DNA from: Solobacterium sp. | GTDB taxonomy: Bacteria; Bacillota_I; Bacilli_A; Erysipelotrichales; Erysipelotrichaceae | Length of the DNA: 64,000 bases | Direction: 5' to 3' | Assembly: GCA_017432325.1 (NCBI GenBank) | Contig: JAFRJJ010000082.1 | Coordinates: 1-64,000 of the forward strand | Shown: positions 62,795 through 64,000 of the stretch, piece by piece | Numbering within the stretch: position 1 is the first letter of the stretch | Layout of the letters: each line of letters starts with the position of its first letter | Notes under the pieces: generated by a model | What the model was told of the DNA's origin: nothing | Database searches by the model: none | What the model saw: only the letters and a program-made list of their open reading frames with translations | Program-made: the position numbers and the translations under genes

Positions 62795-64000
62795 TTGGGA
62801 TGATACAGTTTTTTATGCTGATAGACAGGATCGAAGGTGACGTTGACGCCCAGCTTGCGGAAGACATTCGCATCTTCCTCCGGCAGGACGACCGTTGAGT
62901 GTGCCTCGGAACCCTTCATGAAGGGCAGCTGTGCCATTGCGGCAGCCGCATGCTTGTTCGTCTTGGCAGTGATCGCAAGCGCGATCAGCAGTTCATCAGA
63001 GTGAAGTCTCGGATTGTGGTTGCCGAGATTGTTGATCTTCAGTTCCTGGATCGGCTTTACATAGAAAGGTTCGATCAGCAGTGTTTCCTTATCGATGTTG
63101 CCCAGTGCCTTCAGGGAGTTGATGATGGCTGCTGCGGAAGGACCGAACAGGGATGAGGTCTTGCCCGTGACGATCCTGCCGTCCGGCAGTTCAACAGCCA
63201 TGGCAGGTTCTCCTGTCTGCTGCGCTTTGTTTCTTGCGGCAATAGTGACCTTGCGGTCTGAAGAGGTGATGTCTAGTTCATTCATGAGAAGTTCGATCTT
63301 CTGGATGGAAGTTTCCTGCACACGTTCCGCTTTGACGTCGACGAGCGTCTGATAGTACCTGCGGATGATCTCCGCCTTGGCAGCTTCTCTTGCGGCTTCA
63401 TCATCGGTGATGCAGAAGCCGACCATATTGACGCCCATATCTGTCGGTGACCTGTAAGGAGACTTCGTCATGATGCGTTCGATGATCCTGTTGAGAACAG
63501 GGAAGATCTCGACGTCACGGTTGTAATTGACGGCTGTTTTCCCGTATGCCTCAAGATGATACGGATCGATCATGTTGATGTCGTTCAGGTCTGCTGTAGC
63601 TGCTTCATATGCCAGGTTGACCGGATGATGCAGCGGCAGATTCCAGACAGGGAATGTTTCAAACTTCGCATAGCCTGATTTGATGCCGTGCATCTGATCA
63701 TGGTAAAGCTGTGAGATACAGGTAGCCATTTTGCCGGAACCCGGTCCCGGAGCTGTTACAACGATCAGATTTCTGGATGTTTCGATATAATCATTCTTTC
63801 CCAGGCCTTCCTGCGACACGATGAAGTCGACATCGGTCGGGTAACCGGGAATCGGATAGTGCCTGTAGCACTTGATGCCGTCGTTTTTCAGCTGGTGCAT
63901 GAACTGGTCAGCTTTGGGCTGGTGCTCATACTGTGTAATGACGACACTGCCGACATACAGACCAAGAGCGACAAAGGCATCGATGGAACGAAGCAGTTCC
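62791..64000 (-). CDS. DUF1846 family protein (partial)
   Basis: The reading frame continues past the right window edge, so the N-terminus is missing; about 403 of the usual roughly 500 residues are present. The first visible part is [39 protein letters not shown] resembles a phosphate-binding loop. [21 protein letters not shown] and [19 protein letters not shown] are family features. The role of this widespread Firmicute protein family is not established. An ATG at 63900 is internal and not the start. Confidence 0.88.
   Translation of the reverse strand, partial: ELLRSIDAFVALGLYVGSVVITQYEHQPKADQFMHQLKNDGIKCYRHYPIPGYPTDVDFIVSQEGLGKNDYIETSRNLIVVTAPGPGSGKMATCISQLYHDQMHGIKSGYAKFETFPVWNLPLHHPVNLAYEAATADLNDINMIDPYHLEAYGKTAVNYNRDVEIFPVLNRIIERIMTKSPYRSPTDMGVNMVGFCITDDEAAREAAKAEIIRRYYQTLVDVKAERVQETSIQKIELLMNELDITSSDRKVTIAARNKAQQTGEPAMAVELPDGRIVTGKTSSLFGPSAAAIINSLKALGNIDKETLLIEPFYVKPIQELKINNLGNHNPRLHSDELLIALAITAKTNKHAAAAMAQLPFMKGSEAHSTVVLPEEDANVFRKLGVNVTFDPVYQHKKLYHPK

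Overview
The window is a contiguous piece of a low-to-medium G+C Firmicute chromosome. Gene content (PASTA kinase, PrpC/PrkC/RsgA/Rpe/ThiN block, T-box leader, dimeric glycyl-tRNA synthetase, DUF1846, TrmK, PhoH/YbeY/DgkA/Cdd/Era/RecO block) and strong AGGAGG ribosome-binding sites point to Bacillota. The base composition, close to balanced by eye, and the reduced, rearranged clusters fit an Erysipelotrichia-type gut organism best, but the genus is an inference. I see no insertion sequence, prophage or CRISPR array. Almost all genes lie on the + strand.

Layout. 1-7.3 kb: tRNA-Val(CAC), a MATE exporter, an orphan purC, a regulator/ABC-ATPase/permease operon and an ABC-F protein. 7.3-14.1 kb: a T-box leader followed by a 13-codon Arg-rich mini-ORF and an orphan peptide-binding lipoprotein; a small membrane protein and a Gfo/Idh/MocA oxidoreductase on the - strand; then a yybP-ykoY-type (Mn2+) riboswitch with its own terminator/antiterminator in front of hflK-hflC; an HD hydrolase and msrB. 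14.2-26.5 kb: an AI-2E-type permease and a nucleoside island: BMP lipoprotein, ABC ATPase, two permeases, two nucleoside phosphorylases, a class II aldolase and an MtnA-family isomerase in one operon, with punA, an acetyltransferase, cytidine deaminase and a phosphoribosyltransferase next to it. Together these could import nucleosides, release and reuse the base, and split the pentose 1-phosphate into DHAP plus a two-carbon aldehyde without the pentose phosphate pathway.

26.5-38.5 kb: small unknown proteins, a RibD_C-UPF0158 fusion, a DUF2974 hydrolase-like protein, then priA-rsmB-rlmN-prpC-prkC-rsgA-rpe-thiN with rpmB convergent. This order matches Bacillus except that def-fmt are absent (fmt is at 56.4 kb). 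38.8-41.2 kb: a strongly diverged FtsA-like gene and ftsZ. 41.3-46.4 kb: ROK protein, rsmE, mtaB, murE, deoC. 46.5-61 kb: rpsU, phoH, ybeY, dgkA, cdd, era, recO, glyS, dnaG, rpoD, trmK, rpsT (-), fmt, lepA, hemW, mtnN. 61.2-64 kb: a PucR-type regulator (-), a 47-codon small gene (+) and a DUF1846 gene (-) that runs off the window.

The most interesting signals are the Mn2+-type riboswitch on hflKC, the T-box plus Arg-codon mini-ORF, the nucleoside-to-DHAP operon and the FtsA-like protein that has lost its nucleotide-binding motifs.
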